From Exiguobacterium sp. s124 (GTDB lineage Bacteria; Bacillota; Bacilli; Exiguobacteriales; Exiguobacteriaceae), in contig NZ_JACSKH010000001.1 in assembly GCF_018617485.1 (NCBI RefSeq), forward strand, positions 62,001-126,000: 64,000 nt of DNA, in the 5' to 3' direction. The translations under genes and the position numbers were made by a program. Of this stretch, positions 52,657 to 61,391 are shown piece after piece (within the stretch, counting starts at the first letter, position 1; the number at the start of each line of letters is the position of its first letter). The notes under the pieces were generated by a model. That model searched no databases, had not been told where the DNA came from, and saw only the letters and a program-made list of their open reading frames with translations.

Positions 52657-54371
52657 ACTCGCTTTGGACAATCACAAAATGGATGATGCGTGAGAAGAAA
52701 GATATCCTTCTCTCCATCTTCTTTGGATATGCAGCTGGGATCGCGGCGGTCGCCTTGTTTGCGGCAAGTGGATACCTCGTATCACGTGCGGGTCTCGTCC
52801 CGCCGCTGTATGCACTCATGGTACCTGTCGTCCTCATCAAACTGTTCGGGGTCATTCGGGCAGGTAGTCGTTATCGGGAGCGTCTCGCGTCACACCGAGC
52901 GACGTTTACGATTTTGAGCGAGCTACGTGTCCGTTTTTATCGACAACTTGAACCGCTCGTCCCGTCGATTTTTGCGAAATATCGGAGCGGGGATTTACTT
53001 GCACGTGTCGTCGGAGACGTCGAGAGTCTGCAGAACTATTTCCTTCGTGTGTTTTATCCGCCGATCATACTCGTGCTTGTTTTCTTAAGCACCATCTTTT
53101 TTGTCACGTTCTTCTCGTTTGCGGTCAGTGTATGGATCCTACTCGGTGTACTCGTCACTGGATTCTTGATTCCACTTGGCTTTGCTCAGATTCGTGCTCG
53201 TCATGACGAGACGATTCGCGCATTGCGCGGAGATGTATCGATTCAATTGACAGAAATGATGTACGGATACCGAGATTTGAAGCTTCATCATCAACTTGAC
53301 CGGACGAAGCAGGCCGTCTATACACGAAGCGAGCGATACATGGAAGCAGAGCGAAAAGACACGACCAACCAGTTTTTCAACTCCGCGCTCGTCGTCGCCG
53401 CCTCTTTACTCGTCTCATGGGGTGTCTTGGCGATTGGAGCATATCAAGTGGTGGAGGGAGACTTGAACGGGTTGTTCTTGGCGATGCTCATCATGATGTC
53501 GCTCACAGCATTTGAGAATACGACACCGATGGCCGTGTTCCCGGGTCATTTTGCTGACAGTAAGCAAGCCGCTGATCGATTGTTTGAAGTGACGGAACCG
53601 AGTGAAGCGATTGAGGCGCTTGAAGCAAAACGACAGGACGTGACCTTCACGATGTCCCCATCGATCTCATTTGAGCATGTTCGCTATCGCTACCCGGACA
53701 CGTATCGGGACGTGATCGACGATGTCACGTTACACATCCCAAGCGGTTCGAAGACGGTCATCGTCGGGCCGAGCGGATCTGGGAAGTCCACGTTACTTCA
53801 ACTTTTATTGGCGTTCGTTCGAACAGAAGATGGAACGATACGATTAGATGATCAAAACTTGAATGATTTGAAACAGACTGCAATCTGGCAGCATGCGAGT
53901 GTCGTCTTGCAAGACAATCACTTCTTTTATGGAACAGTACGTGAGAATTTGGCACTGGCCGGTGAATTTAGTGATGAAGAGATGCTTGTGGCGCTTGAAC
54001 GTGTCCGTTTATCGTTTGCGCTTGATGAACCGGTCCTTGAGAAAGGAGCGAACTTGTCAGGTGGAGAACGGCAACGTCTGGCGATTGCACGAGCCCTTCT
54101 GAAAAATGGGCTGATGTGGTTGCTCGATGAACCTACTTCAGCGCTTGATGCCGGAACGGAAGCGCACGTCTTTTCTGAACTGTTGAATCAAGCTGGTGCA
54201 GGGACGCTCATCCTCGTGAGTCACCGCTTGACGGGACTCGAAGCCTTCGACCAAATCGTTGTGATGGAAGCTGGGCGGATCGTTGAAGTCGGTTCGTATG
54301 AAGAACTGATGACGAAGCGAGGTATGTTCTACGAATTGAAACAAATCGAACAAGAAGTGTTCGCATCATAA
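52653..54371 (+). CDS. cydC: Thiol reductant ABC exporter subunit CydC
   Basis: Second half of the CydDC exporter, 572 residues. Six membrane helices in the first 310 residues, then the ATPase domain with 'IVGPSGSGKSTLLQLLLAF', 'NLSGGERQRLAIARALL' and 'MWLLDEPTSALD'. Coupled to cydD by ATGA overlap. Its stop codon touches the bidirectional terminator that also ends the predicted antisense-strand small RNA. Confidence 0.9.
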   Translation: MNSLWTITKWMMREKKDILLSIFFGYAAGIAAVALFAASGYLVSRAGLVPPLYALMVPVVLIKLFGVIRAGSRYRERLASHRATFTILSELRVRFYRQLEPLVPSIFAKYRSGDLLARVVGDVESLQNYFLRVFYPPIILVLVFLSTIFFVTFFSFAVSVWILLGVLVTGFLIPLGFAQIRARHDETIRALRGDVSIQLTEMMYGYRDLKLHHQLDRTKQAVYTRSERYMEAERKDTTNQFFNSALVVAASLLVSWGVLAIGAYQVVEGDLNGLFLAMLIMMSLTAFENTTPMAVFPGHFADSKQAADRLFEVTEPSEAIEALEAKRQDVTFTMSPSISFEHVRYRYPDTYRDVIDDVTLHIPSGSKTVIVGPSGSGKSTLLQLLLAFVRTEDGTIRLDDQNLNDLKQTAIWQHASVVLQDNHFFYGTVRENLALAGEFSDEEMLVALERVRLSFALDEPVLEKGANLSGGERQRLAIARALLKNGLMWLLDEPTSALDAGTEAHVFSELLNQAGAGTLILVSHRLTGLEAFDQIVVMEAGRIVEVGSYEELMTKRGMFYELKQIEQEVFAS

Positions 54372-54537
54372 AAAGACGAGCAGCCCCGTCGGTGGGCTGC
54401 TCGTCTTGTTTTTGGCAAATATGGGTGCAACAAATGGGGGTTGTCGCAGCAATGCTTTCAAAAAGTGTGTCGTGGAGGGGAATCCACGTGACGTGATGTG
54501 TTTGGGGAACGTGCACGTCAAGCTTTTGGGAAGCTAC
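54370..54537 (-). ncRNA. Predicted Fur-regulated small RNA with C-rich hairpin loops
   Basis: About 168 nt, transcribed opposite to cydDC. From its 5' end it folds into four consecutive hairpins: 54521-54535 (5-bp stem, loop CCCAA), 54490-54519 (6-bp stem GACGTG/CACGTC, large loop with UUCCCC), 54471-54488 (6-bp stem CGUGGA/UCCACG, loop UUCCCC) and 54427-54447 (7-bp stem with one G-U, loop CCCCCAU), then the terminator. There is no convincing reading frame with a ribosome site. C-rich single-stranded loops able to pair with GGAGG-type ribosome sites are the hallmark of Firmicute trans-acting RNAs such as FsrA, IsrR and RoxS. The Fur box in its promoter suggests an iron-sparing function. All by inspection; no expression evidence. 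Confidence 0.65.
54373..54412. terminator. Bidirectional terminator (cydC and the small RNA)
   Basis: Perfect 14-base stem 'aagacgagcagccc' (54373-54386) with its complement (54394-54407), T5 on the plus side and T5 on the minus side. Confidence 0.88.
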
Positions 54538-54543
54538 ATCTAG

Positions 54544-54573
54544 AGTATAGTTGATAACGATTCTCATTGTCAA
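54544..54573 (-). promoter_or_regulatory. Promoter with embedded Fur box for the small RNA
   Basis: Minus strand -35 TTGACA (54568-54573) and -10 TATACT (54544-54549), 18-base spacer. The spacer contains GATAACGATTCTCATTGTC (54553-54571), 15 of 19 matches to the Fur consensus GATAATGATAATCATTATC. No protein gene starts downstream on either strand. Confidence 0.75.
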
Positions 54574-54628
54574 TAAGAAAGGTAAAAAAAGACCCATCCA
54601 TGCGAACATGTACGGGACTCTGTTTTGC

Positions 54629-55153
54629 TTAGTTCGAGGCGACGCCTTTTCGAACGGTGAAGCGAATGAGACTGAACAAGTATCTCGTGAAAAAGAGAGC
54701 GAACGCGTAAAATAGCGCGATGAACGGTGACTGGAGATGAATACCCGGGATGTTCATCAAAAACTCTAACACGAGAATCGATAGCAAGAATACGTAAAGG
54801 GCAGCGTCTAAATAAAGTGGCATAAGACGACCACGCTGATGCCAAAACGTACGAATGAGTGGTGCCACGATCATTCCGATAATCCGTTCAGCAAAACCGA
54901 TACTGAGCACGGCGATCAGGAAAGATGGGACGGTGTTAAATGCTACTAAATCTGAGAATACGAATCCTGAAATCAATAAGAGTGGGCCGATGACGATCAT
55001 CATCGAGAGCGACGTACGGAAGAAAATCCATAAGTTTTGTTGAATCGAACGAATTCCCCCGAGTGCCGATTGTTGAAGCGTCTTCCCACGTTTATAGTCA
55101 ATCGCAAACGCGCTGATAAACATAATTCCAAACAAAGATAACAAAACTGACAT
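54629..55153 (-). CDS. Multi-pass membrane protein, unrecognised (174 aa)
   Basis: Five hydrophobic helices separated by short basic loops ('SVLLSLFGIMFISAFAIDYKRGK', 'SMMIVIGPLLLISGFVFSDLVAF', 'YLDAALYVFLLSILVLEFLMNIPGI'). ATG at 55153 lies after 'aaaagggga'. Stands alone between the small RNA promoter region and the diguanylate cyclase. Family not recognised. Confidence 0.7.
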   Translation of the reverse strand: MSVLLSLFGIMFISAFAIDYKRGKTLQQSALGGIRSIQQNLWIFFRTSLSMMIVIGPLLLISGFVFSDLVAFNTVPSFLIAVLSIGFAERIIGMIVAPLIRTFWHQRGRLMPLYLDAALYVFLLSILVLEFLMNIPGIHLQSPFIALFYAFALFFTRYLFSLIRFTVRKGVASN

Positions 55154-55281
55154 GAACGATGTTTCCCCTTTTCTGAATAAATCCTGATGTACCAATCTGA
55201 ACCAAAGTCTAGCCTAGTTTAACGATTCATTTCGAGAAAGTAAAGCGAGAAAACATGTTCAAGTGTGAAGTGTTCAATCGA

Positions 55282-56358
55282 TTAAGAGGCGAGGATGAAG
55301 CGATTTCGTCCAGACTCTTTTGCGTGATATAACGCTTCATCTGCGTGCTTCAATACACTATCGATTTCAATATCGTTCGAGTGACAGGCTCCAAGCGAAA
55401 CGGTGATGTGTAGCGTTCCTGCGCTCGTCTCAAACGGGAACGACGAAACCTTTTCTCGGATAGATTCTGCGAGGCGAGACACTTCATCTCGCGTAGCGTG
55501 AGGCATGACGATTAAAAATTCTTCACCGCCGAAGCGACCGACCAAATGCCGCTCTTCACTTTCATTGACGAGCAGCATACCGAGTTCACGTAACACATCA
55601 TCGCCGACGTCGTGCCCATACGTATCATTCACTCGTTTGAAGTGATCAATATCGACTAAGATTAACGCATATTCTTCTGCCTCGACCGTCAAGTTGGCCA
55701 TCGCTTCATTCAAGAGACGACGGTTGGCAATCCCAGTGAGTGCGTCCGTTCGCGCAAGCTGTTGTTGATGTTGGACGTTCTCGAAATGGCGGCGTAGTTC
55801 GAGAAGCAATCGATAGGCAGCACAAGAACCGCCATATGACATGAGTGTATAGACGATTAAGACGGGATAGAACAGATTGAGCGGTAGCGCGGTATAGATA
55901 GCTGCCCCGAAGATGGCGATGCTAATCGTTGTAAAAACAAGTAAGGTGGAACGCGTGTTATCCATACGTTTACGCAAAATGCCTGTCGCCCCGACTAACA
56001 CAATCATTGTCGCGATGGCAAGATAGAGACCGAGCATAGCTCCATCTGTAAAAAAGAGGACCAGGAAGCGCCCCGTCAATAAGATGACACCCGCGACAGC
56101 TCCGCTTACCCAGCCGCCAAACAGAACGGCGAGTATGATTGGAATGTTGCGCAAGTCGATGAGCACGCCTTCGAGAGGTAAGGCATTGACTAACAATAGG
56201 ATTGCAATGCCTCCGGTTTGTACACCGAGCAAGATTCTGCCTTTTAGTGGGGATTGTGGTGTCAAACGAGGGCGATTGCGGAACGGTAAAAAGGAAATCG
56301 TGAAGAGCGTGAACAAGATACACAGGTTGATAAAGAATGCATTAACGATTGTGAGCAT
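55282..56358 (-). CDS. Membrane-bound diguanylate cyclase (5TMR-type sensor + GGDEF)
   Basis: Cyclic di-GMP synthase of 358 residues. The N-terminal 190 residues hold about six helices resembling the 5TM-5TMR_LYT sensor ('DLRNIPIILAVLFGGWVSGAVAGVILLTGRF'). A short coiled linker leads to the GGDEF domain with 'RTDALTGIANRRLLNEAM', 'DIDHFKRVNDTYGHDVGDDVLRELG' and an intact active site 'GRFGGEEFLIV'. ATG at 56358 follows 'aaggggga'. A TnpB element sits about 40 bases upstream and may have displaced its promoter. Confidence 0.92.
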   Translation of the reverse strand: MLTIVNAFFINLCILFTLFTISFLPFRNRPRLTPQSPLKGRILLGVQTGGIAILLLVNALPLEGVLIDLRNIPIILAVLFGGWVSGAVAGVILLTGRFLVLFFTDGAMLGLYLAIATMIVLVGATGILRKRMDNTRSTLLVFTTISIAIFGAAIYTALPLNLFYPVLIVYTLMSYGGSCAAYRLLLELRRHFENVQHQQQLARTDALTGIANRRLLNEAMANLTVEAEEYALILVDIDHFKRVNDTYGHDVGDDVLRELGMLLVNESEERHLVGRFGGEEFLIVMPHATRDEVSRLAESIREKVSSFPFETSAGTLHITVSLGACHSNDIEIDSVLKHADEALYHAKESGRNRFILAS

Positions 56359-56382
56359 CGAAGGTCCCCCTTATCCTGTATG

Positions 56383-56475
56383 GAAATATTTAGTTACAGT
56401 TTGAACTACCCCCACCTACGCTTCGCTTGGAGGTGGAGGATTCCTGAGTTATCCTCTCTAACGAGAGAAACCTGA
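56383..56475 (-). ncRNA. Predicted omegaRNA (reRNA) scaffold and guide
   Basis: The RNA from the 3' end of tnpB through the right end would carry the scaffold hairpins, and the 16-18 bases beyond the element (about 56400 down to 56383) would serve as guide. Position follows the established TnpB rule; the 5' end, probably inside tnpB, was not determined. Confidence 0.5.
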
Positions 56476-57764
56476 TCAGGCTAGCCCCGTCGTCCCGACG
56501 GTTGAAGAAGCCAAGATGCGTTCGGCTTCTAATTTCAAGTTCAGTCCCGCGTTCACATCCCGGTCGTGGTGGACCCCGCAGTTCGGGCATGTCCATTCAC
56601 GCAAGCCGAGATGCTTCACGTCTTTGTGTTGATGGCCGCAACCCGAACACGCTTGGCTCGAGGCGAAGGTCTTCCCGACCTTCACGACGGTCTTCCCGTA
56701 CCAGTCGGCCTTATACTCGAGCATGCGGAAGAACGCCGACCAGCTGACCTCGGAGATTGACTTGCTCAACTTGCGGTTCTTCTGCATGTTCTTCACCTGC
56801 AGGGTCTCGATGCCGATGACGTCGTGGTTTTTGACGATCTCGGTCGACACCTTGTGCAGGAAGTCGGCGCGTTTGTTGGCGATTTTCTCATGGATGCGGG
56901 CGACTTTCCGCTTCTGCTTCTGATAGTTCTTCGCCTCGGAGAGTCTCACCTTCTTGTTCAGGGCGATGCGCTGGCGACGGGACAACTTGCGCTGTTCGCG
57001 GGCTAGCTTCTTCTCGAGCGTACGGAAATAACGGTCGTTCTTGTACAATGTGCCGTCCGATAGAACGGCAAAGTTCTTCAGCCCGACGTCGACGCCGACC
57101 GATGAACCGGTCTTCGGCAGTTCACCGATTTCCCGCTCTACGAGAAGGGAGACGAAGTATTTGCCCGAAGCCGTGCGTCGGATCGTGGCGTTCAGGATGC
57201 GGCCCTCGACCTGTCTCGAGTTGGCGAACCGTACCCACTTCAGCTTGGGGAGTTTGAGTTGATTCCCGACGATCGAGACCTCGGGGAGCTGGGACTTGCC
57301 TTGGATGTTCGCCGTATAGGATTGGACGGGGTGTCGCTTCGACTTGAAACGGGGATGATTCCCCTCCTTCTTGAAGAACTTCTTGTACGCGTCGGCCAGG
57401 TGTTTGACACTGTTCTGGACGGCCGTGCTGTCCACTTCCGTCAACCAACTGAATTCTTGTTTGAGCATGGGAAGTGCTTTCGAGCAGGCATCATACGACA
57501 GTCCCTTGCCGGTCGCTTCATAGGCCGCGTCCCATTTCGCCAGGAAGTGGTTGAACACGAACCGGGAACAGCCGATCGTCTTGGCGATCAGGACCTCCTG
57601 TTCCTTCGTCGGATAGATCCGAAACTTGTAAGCCTTGTGCTTCACCATGATGTTCACCCCCTTGAAGGAATCATACCCGAAAGAGAGGCAGGCAATTCAT
57701 CTCCCACTTTCACTAGGGTTTTGCCCTGAACGTTTAGAAGTGGGAGTATTCTCACCTAATTTTG
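56400..57764 (-). mobile_element. IS200/IS605-family TnpB-only element (IS1341 type)
   Basis: Contains tnpB and both ends but no tnpA. Right end (56400-56475): hairpin CTCTC/GAGAG and a longer hairpin CCACCT/AGGTGG, ending near 'gttcaaa', the usual 3' part of the reRNA/omegaRNA. Left end: hairpin 'ctcccactt' (57701-57709) with 'aagtgggag' (57738-57746). The sequence next to the left boundary, minus strand TTTAT (57765-57769), is a plausible target-adjacent motif. Boundaries are estimated to within a few bases. It can move only with a TnpA supplied elsewhere. Confidence 0.75.
56476..57648 (-). CDS. tnpB: TnpB, RNA-guided nuclease of IS605-type element
   Basis: A 390-residue, full-length TnpB. 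RuvC catalytic residues are visible: Asp in '[16 protein letters not shown]', Glu in '[11 protein letters not shown]' and Asp in '[10 protein letters not shown]'. Between the last two is the zinc ribbon 'CSGCGHQH...CPNCGVHH'. The N-terminus '[17 protein letters not shown]' and '[12 protein letters not shown]' are the wedge/RNA-binding region. ATG at 57648 follows 'aaggggg'. All catalytic residues are intact, so it should be active. GC content is higher than that of flanking genes, consistent with transfer. Confidence 0.92.
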   Translation of the reverse strand: MVKHKAYKFRIYPTKEQEVLIAKTIGCSRFVFNHFLAKWDAAYEATGKGLSYDACSKALPMLKQEFSWLTEVDSTAVQNSVKHLADAYKKFFKKEGNHPRFKSKRHPVQSYTANIQGKSQLPEVSIVGNQLKLPKLKWVRFANSRQVEGRILNATIRRTASGKYFVSLLVEREIGELPKTGSSVGVDVGLKNFAVLSDGTLYKNDRYFRTLEKKLAREQRKLSRRQRIALNKKVRLSEAKNYQKQKRKVARIHEKIANKRADFLHKVSTEIVKNHDVIGIETLQVKNMQKNRKLSKSISEVSWSAFFRMLEYKADWYGKTVVKVGKTFASSQACSGCGHQHKDVKHLGLREWTCPNCGVHHDRDVNAGLNLKLEAERILASSTVGTTGLA

Positions 57765-57946
57765 ATAAATCATGTTGTCGAAAACAGGTAGGATTAACCT
57801 GTGAACTAAAATATAAGTACCTTTGATTAGAATTCAAGTCCAACCCCAATTACTCCTCTTCGGTTTCACAGACATGTTTCAACTTTTAGAACTTTCGCTA
57901 TCGAAAATCGAAAGTTTGGTATGATAAGAGAAAAGGAGGACTGTCC

Positions 57947-58129
57947 GTGCGTTACTGGGATCATTTTAAACGAGCGTTTATTCCGATTGCGCTCATTTTG
58001 ATTGGATTAGCGATCTTTTATACTTTATCGGCTCGAGATAACATGGTGTTGACGCTTTTAGGGGCTGCGATTGTAGGAGTCATCTTATTTTTAGTGATGC
58101 GTCATGTGAACCAAGTCGAAGAAGACTGA
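57947..58129 (+). CDS. Small two-helix membrane protein (60 aa)
   Basis: GTG start behind 'aaaggagga'. Two membrane helices ('[17 protein letters not shown]', '[19 protein letters not shown]') and a short acidic tail. Not recognised. The region between the TnpB element and this gene shows nothing else. Confidence 0.65.
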   Translation: MRYWDHFKRAFIPIALILIGLAIFYTLSARDNMVLTLLGAAIVGVILFLVMRHVNQVEED

Positions 58130-58130
58130 A

Positions 58131-58161
58131 GCGAGAACACATTTTGTGGTTCTCGTTTTTT
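58131..58161 (+). terminator. Intrinsic terminator
   Basis: Stem 'cgagaac-aca' with 'tgtggttctcg' (one bulge) and a T6 run. Confidence 0.75.
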
Positions 58162-58211
58162 GTTGTCTGATGACTTTTTTGGGTACACTACAAAGTAAGG
58201 AGGGATTTTTT

Positions 58212-59162
58212 ATGGCAAAAGCTACATTTGCGGGAGGCTGTTTTTGGTGCATGGTCAAACCGTTTCATAAATATGAGGGGGTCGAACGTGTCATTTCCGG
58301 ATACACTGGAGGACATGTCGATAACCCGACGTATCAACAAGTCTGTTCAGAGACGACGGGACATTTAGAGGCGGTCGAGATCACGTTCGATCCTGAGGTT
58401 ATCTCTTATGAGGAACTGCTCCGCATCTATTGGCGTCAAATCGACCCAACTGATGGTGGGGGACAATTCAACGATCGTGGCGAATCGTATCGTCCGGCCA
58501 TCTTCTATCATTCAGAGGAGCAACGCGACGCAGCCGAGCGCTCGAAACAAGAAGTGGAAGACTCAGGGCGATTTGAACGTCCGATCGAAGTCGACATCCG
58601 CCCTGCGAAAACGTTCTGGGAAGCGGAAGATTACCATCAGGACTATTATAAAAAGAATCCGTTCCGCTACGAGATGTATCGGGTCGGATCGGGTCGCGCG
58701 AAGTTCATCAAAGAAGCATGGAGTGATCGTAAGCAACAACAAGCACTCCGTGAGCGCTTGACACCGATGCAATATAAAGTGACGCAAGAAAATGGAACGG
58801 AACCACCGTTTCAAAATGAATACTGGGACGAAGAGCGGGAAGGGTTGTACGTCGACATCGTCGATGGAACGCCACTGTTCACATCTCATGATAAATTCCA
58901 GTCAAATTGCGGATGGCCGAGTTTCTCACGTCCAATCGAGGAGAAACGGGTTGATTTGAATATGGATACGACGCACCACATGGTTCGGACAGAAGTCCGT
59001 TCAAAACAAGGTGACAGTCACCTCGGTCACGTGTTTGACGACGGACCGAAAGAACTAGGCGGCTTACGCTATTGCATCAACTCGGCTGCTCTCCGATTCA
59101 TTCCTGTAGAGGAGCTTGAAGAGGCTGGGTACGGGGAATATAAACACTTATTCAACAAGTGA
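58212..59162 (+). CDS. msrAB: Fused peptide methionine sulfoxide reductase MsrA-MsrB
   Basis: Repairs both S- and R-methionine sulfoxide in proteins. 316 residues. MsrA (1-160) has '[14 protein letters not shown]', where Cys10 is catalytic, and '[13 protein letters not shown]'. MsrB (about 180-310) has '[11 protein letters not shown]' and catalytic '[12 protein letters not shown]'; it lacks the CxxC zinc pairs, so it is the zinc-free form. ATG at 58212 follows 'aaggaggg'. The DUF2252 gene begins 13 bases later. Confidence 0.95.
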   Translation: MAKATFAGGCFWCMVKPFHKYEGVERVISGYTGGHVDNPTYQQVCSETTGHLEAVEITFDPEVISYEELLRIYWRQIDPTDGGGQFNDRGESYRPAIFYHSEEQRDAAERSKQEVEDSGRFERPIEVDIRPAKTFWEAEDYHQDYYKKNPFRYEMYRVGSGRAKFIKEAWSDRKQQQALRERLTPMQYKVTQENGTEPPFQNEYWDEEREGLYVDIVDGTPLFTSHDKFQSNCGWPSFSRPIEEKRVDLNMDTTHHMVRTEVRSKQGDSHLGHVFDDGPKELGGLRYCINSAALRFIPVEELEEAGYGEYKHLFNK

Positions 59163-59175
59163 AGGGGAGAGCCGT

Positions 59176-60462
59176 ATGTTCACAGCCGTCAAACAACAAA
59201 TTCGGTGCGAGACGATCGGGACCGTCCTTGATTTTTATGACCAGTCGATTCGTCATCTTTCGGAAGAAGCGAGACAAGAGAAGTATGCGAAGATGAGTTC
59301 GAGCCCGTTCTCATTCTTTCGAGGAAGTTCACACTTGTTCTATTATGACTTTGCGAAAGTTCCGATCGCGTTTGACACAGGTCCCGAGCACCCGACGTTC
59401 ATTCAAGGAGACTTGCACTTTGAAAATTTCGGTGTGTTCGAGGACGGTGCCGGTACGATCATTTATGACGTAAACGATTTTGACGAGGCGTACATCGGAT
59501 CATATTTGTTCGATTTGTTGCGGATGGCGGTCTCTGTCGATTTGTTCGCGGCCGAGTCTGGGTTTGATGGAAAAGCGGCCATCGAGGCGTTCGCCCGCTC
59601 TTACGCAGAGTCGATTGAGAAGCATGCGAACGGGCAAAGTGAGCATATTCAATTTACGAAAGAGAATACGTGTAAAGCCGTGAAAAAAGTCATTAAAAAA
59701 GCGGAGAAAAAGAAGGACGAATTCATGTCCGAACGAACGGAAGTACGGGACGAGGAACGTTACTTTTCAACGAGTGAGGATTTGATTCCCCTTTCATCAG
59801 GTATGCGCGAGAAGATCGAGACGGCCTGGGGAGATTATCTGTCTTCTTTGTCAGAGGAGCATCGTCATCACGCCGATCATTATGAAATCAAAGACATTGC
59901 CATCAAGCTTCAAAGTGGAACGGCTTCTATCGGTCTAGAGCGTTACTATATTTTGATTGAAGGAGCCGACAAAGAGCACGATGAAGATGTCATTTTAGAA
60001 ATGAAACAGGCACAATCTGCCGTCCCATCGCTCTTTTTGCCGACGCATCCGCTATTTGAGAACGGATTATCGCATCAAGGAGCGCGTGTCGTGGCCGCAC
60101 AGCGGGCAATGGTCCATAGTCGTGATCCATATCTCGGTTATTTGACGATTGATGGAAAAGAGTATTATGTAAGGCAGCGCTCACCTTATAAGCGCAAAGT
60201 GAAGGCGAAACACATGAAAGATGAGAAGTCGCTCATCGAGACGTTGAAAGTGCAAGCGCAAATCACAGCGAAGATTCACGCACGGGCCGATGCGACGTCT
60301 GACGCGTTGGATTATACGGCGAGTGAACGAATCGCGGCGGCAATCGGTGACTCTCCGTCCCTGTTTATTCGACAGTTATCGAGATGGGCTGATTTTTATG
60401 CGAATCAGGTTCGCTTTGACTACGACGCCTTTTTGAATTGGGTCGAATCAAGGAAGCGTTAA
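59176..60462 (+). CDS. DUF2252 family protein
   Basis: A 428-residue cytosolic protein with the kinase-like DUF2252 pattern: 'SPFSFFRGSSHLFYYDF', 'IQGDLHFENFGVFEDGAGTIIYDVNDFDEAYIGSYLFDLLRMAVS' (resembling the aminoglycoside-phosphotransferase HxDxxxxN and DxD motifs) and 'YYVRQRSPYKRKV'. ATG at 59176 is behind 'aagggga'. Likely binds nucleotide; substrate unknown. In an operon with msrAB. Confidence 0.88.
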   Translation: MFTAVKQQIRCETIGTVLDFYDQSIRHLSEEARQEKYAKMSSSPFSFFRGSSHLFYYDFAKVPIAFDTGPEHPTFIQGDLHFENFGVFEDGAGTIIYDVNDFDEAYIGSYLFDLLRMAVSVDLFAAESGFDGKAAIEAFARSYAESIEKHANGQSEHIQFTKENTCKAVKKVIKKAEKKKDEFMSERTEVRDEERYFSTSEDLIPLSSGMREKIETAWGDYLSSLSEEHRHHADHYEIKDIAIKLQSGTASIGLERYYILIEGADKEHDEDVILEMKQAQSAVPSLFLPTHPLFENGLSHQGARVVAAQRAMVHSRDPYLGYLTIDGKEYYVRQRSPYKRKVKAKHMKDEKSLIETLKVQAQITAKIHARADATSDALDYTASERIAAAIGDSPSLFIRQLSRWADFYANQVRFDYDAFLNWVESRKR

Positions 60463-60524
60463 GGAAACTTGCGAATCGAAGGGGAAATCCTGCACAATGG
60501 AAGCGTAAAGGATGTGTAAGGACC

Positions 60525-60803
60525 ATGATTACAGAACAACAAGTCATCGCTCAGATGCGTCAAGTGATGACACAGATTGAGTCATCGACGGGCGAAGTAC
60601 AAAAGCGTCATTTGGCAAAGTTGATGGGCTTTTGCGAACTGCTATTAGCGGAGACGTCTGAAGCGAAGGGTGTCAGCACGGCACAAGCGACGATACCGGC
60701 GAGTGAATCAAAACCACCGCTCGATCGTCAGATGGCCGCCTTCCTAGGGATTCCAATGGAAGAAGACGAACAACCTAAATCGGATTCATTGCTCGATTTT
60801 TGA
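60525..60803 (+). CDS. YwdI/DUF5327 family protein (92 aa)
   Basis: A small helical protein: 'VIAQMRQVMTQIESSTGEVQKRHLAKLMGFCELLLAE' matches the N-terminal helices of Bacillus YwdI, followed by a linker and acidic tail ending 'DSLLDF'. ATG at 60525; the ribosome site 'aagga' is close. Follows DUF2252 by 62 bases. Function unknown in the family. Confidence 0.75.
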   Translation: MITEQQVIAQMRQVMTQIESSTGEVQKRHLAKLMGFCELLLAETSEAKGVSTAQATIPASESKPPLDRQMAAFLGIPMEEDEQPKSDSLLDF

Positions 60804-60832
60804 ACCACATGTGCATCACATGTGGTTTTTTT
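60803..60832 (+). terminator. Intrinsic terminator of msrAB-DUF2252-ywdI
   Basis: Eleven-base stem 'aaccacatgtg' with its complement, loop of three, then a T7 run. Confidence 0.87.
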
Positions 60833-60847
60833 GTGGAATCACTTTCA

Positions 60848-60875
60848 TTGACTTAAATACCTTAGGGGGTATAAT
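60848..60875 (+). promoter_or_regulatory. Rhodanese promoter with CsoR/CstR-type operator
   Basis: -35 TTGACT (60848-60853), 16-base spacer, -10 TATAAT (60870-60875). The spacer holds ATACC-ttaggg-GGTAT (60857-60872), closely like CsoR (copper) and CstR (persulfide) operators of the TACCC..GGGGTA type. Confidence 0.65.
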
Positions 60876-60911
60876 GGGTGTAAGAAATGAAAATCAAATG
60901 GAGGCGTGAAT

Positions 60912-61277
60912 ATGTTGGACTTTCTTTTTGTAGCGGTCGTCATTGGACTTGTGTATTTCTGGTGGAGTCGCCGAAACAATGTTAAAACGGTCTCGACGGA
61001 CGACTTGAAACGAAGAATCGCGGAAGAGCGGAACATTCAACTGTTGGACGTGCGTGAGCCGCATGAATACCGCGGAGGACATATTAAGCAAGCGAAAAAT
61101 GTGCCTCTTTCAGGATTTGGGAACGCGCAAGCGAAATATCCGAAGGAAAAAGAGCGTCCTGTCTACGTGATCTGTCAAAGTGGCATGCGTAGCCAACGCG
61201 CCGCAGCGATGCTCAAGAGTGCCGGATATACCGACGTCTATTCTGTAAAAGGCGGAATGAATTTCTGGCGAGGATAA
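60912..61277 (+). CDS. Membrane-anchored rhodanese (sulfurtransferase)
   Basis: A 121-residue protein with an N-terminal helix ('LDFLFVAVVIGLVYFWW') and a single rhodanese domain ('LLDVREPHEYRGGHIKQAKNVPL', catalytic loop 'VICQSGMRSQRAA' with the persulfide-forming cysteine, 'VKGGMNFWRG'). ATG at 60912 lies seven bases after 'atggagg'. The operator in its promoter suggests induction by sulfane sulfur or copper. Single gene. Confidence 0.92.
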   Translation: MLDFLFVAVVIGLVYFWWSRRNNVKTVSTDDLKRRIAEERNIQLLDVREPHEYRGGHIKQAKNVPLSGFGNAQAKYPKEKERPVYVICQSGMRSQRAAAMLKSAGYTDVYSVKGGMNFWRG

Positions 61278-61283
61278 TGGACG

Positions 61284-61314
61284 CGACTGAACGAATCGGT
61301 TCAGTCGTTTTTTT
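61284..61314 (+). terminator. Intrinsic terminator of the rhodanese gene
   Basis: Stem 'cgactgaac' (61284-61292) with 'gttcagtcg' (61299-61307), then T7. Confidence 0.87.
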
Positions 61315-61391
61315 GTCACTACGTTTTCCCTTTTGCATTTTCGGGGATTCTGCTACGGTAGGGAGAGAGTGAAAGAGAGGGGATCAATCCA

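Noticed and set aside
54208-54609. Minus-strand reading frame of 133 codons over the Fur box and the end of cydC
   Set aside because: It has no ribosome site, its start lies inside the Fur box, upstream of the predicted transcription start, and it crosses the terminator and antisense cydC; the RNA-gene interpretation fits better.
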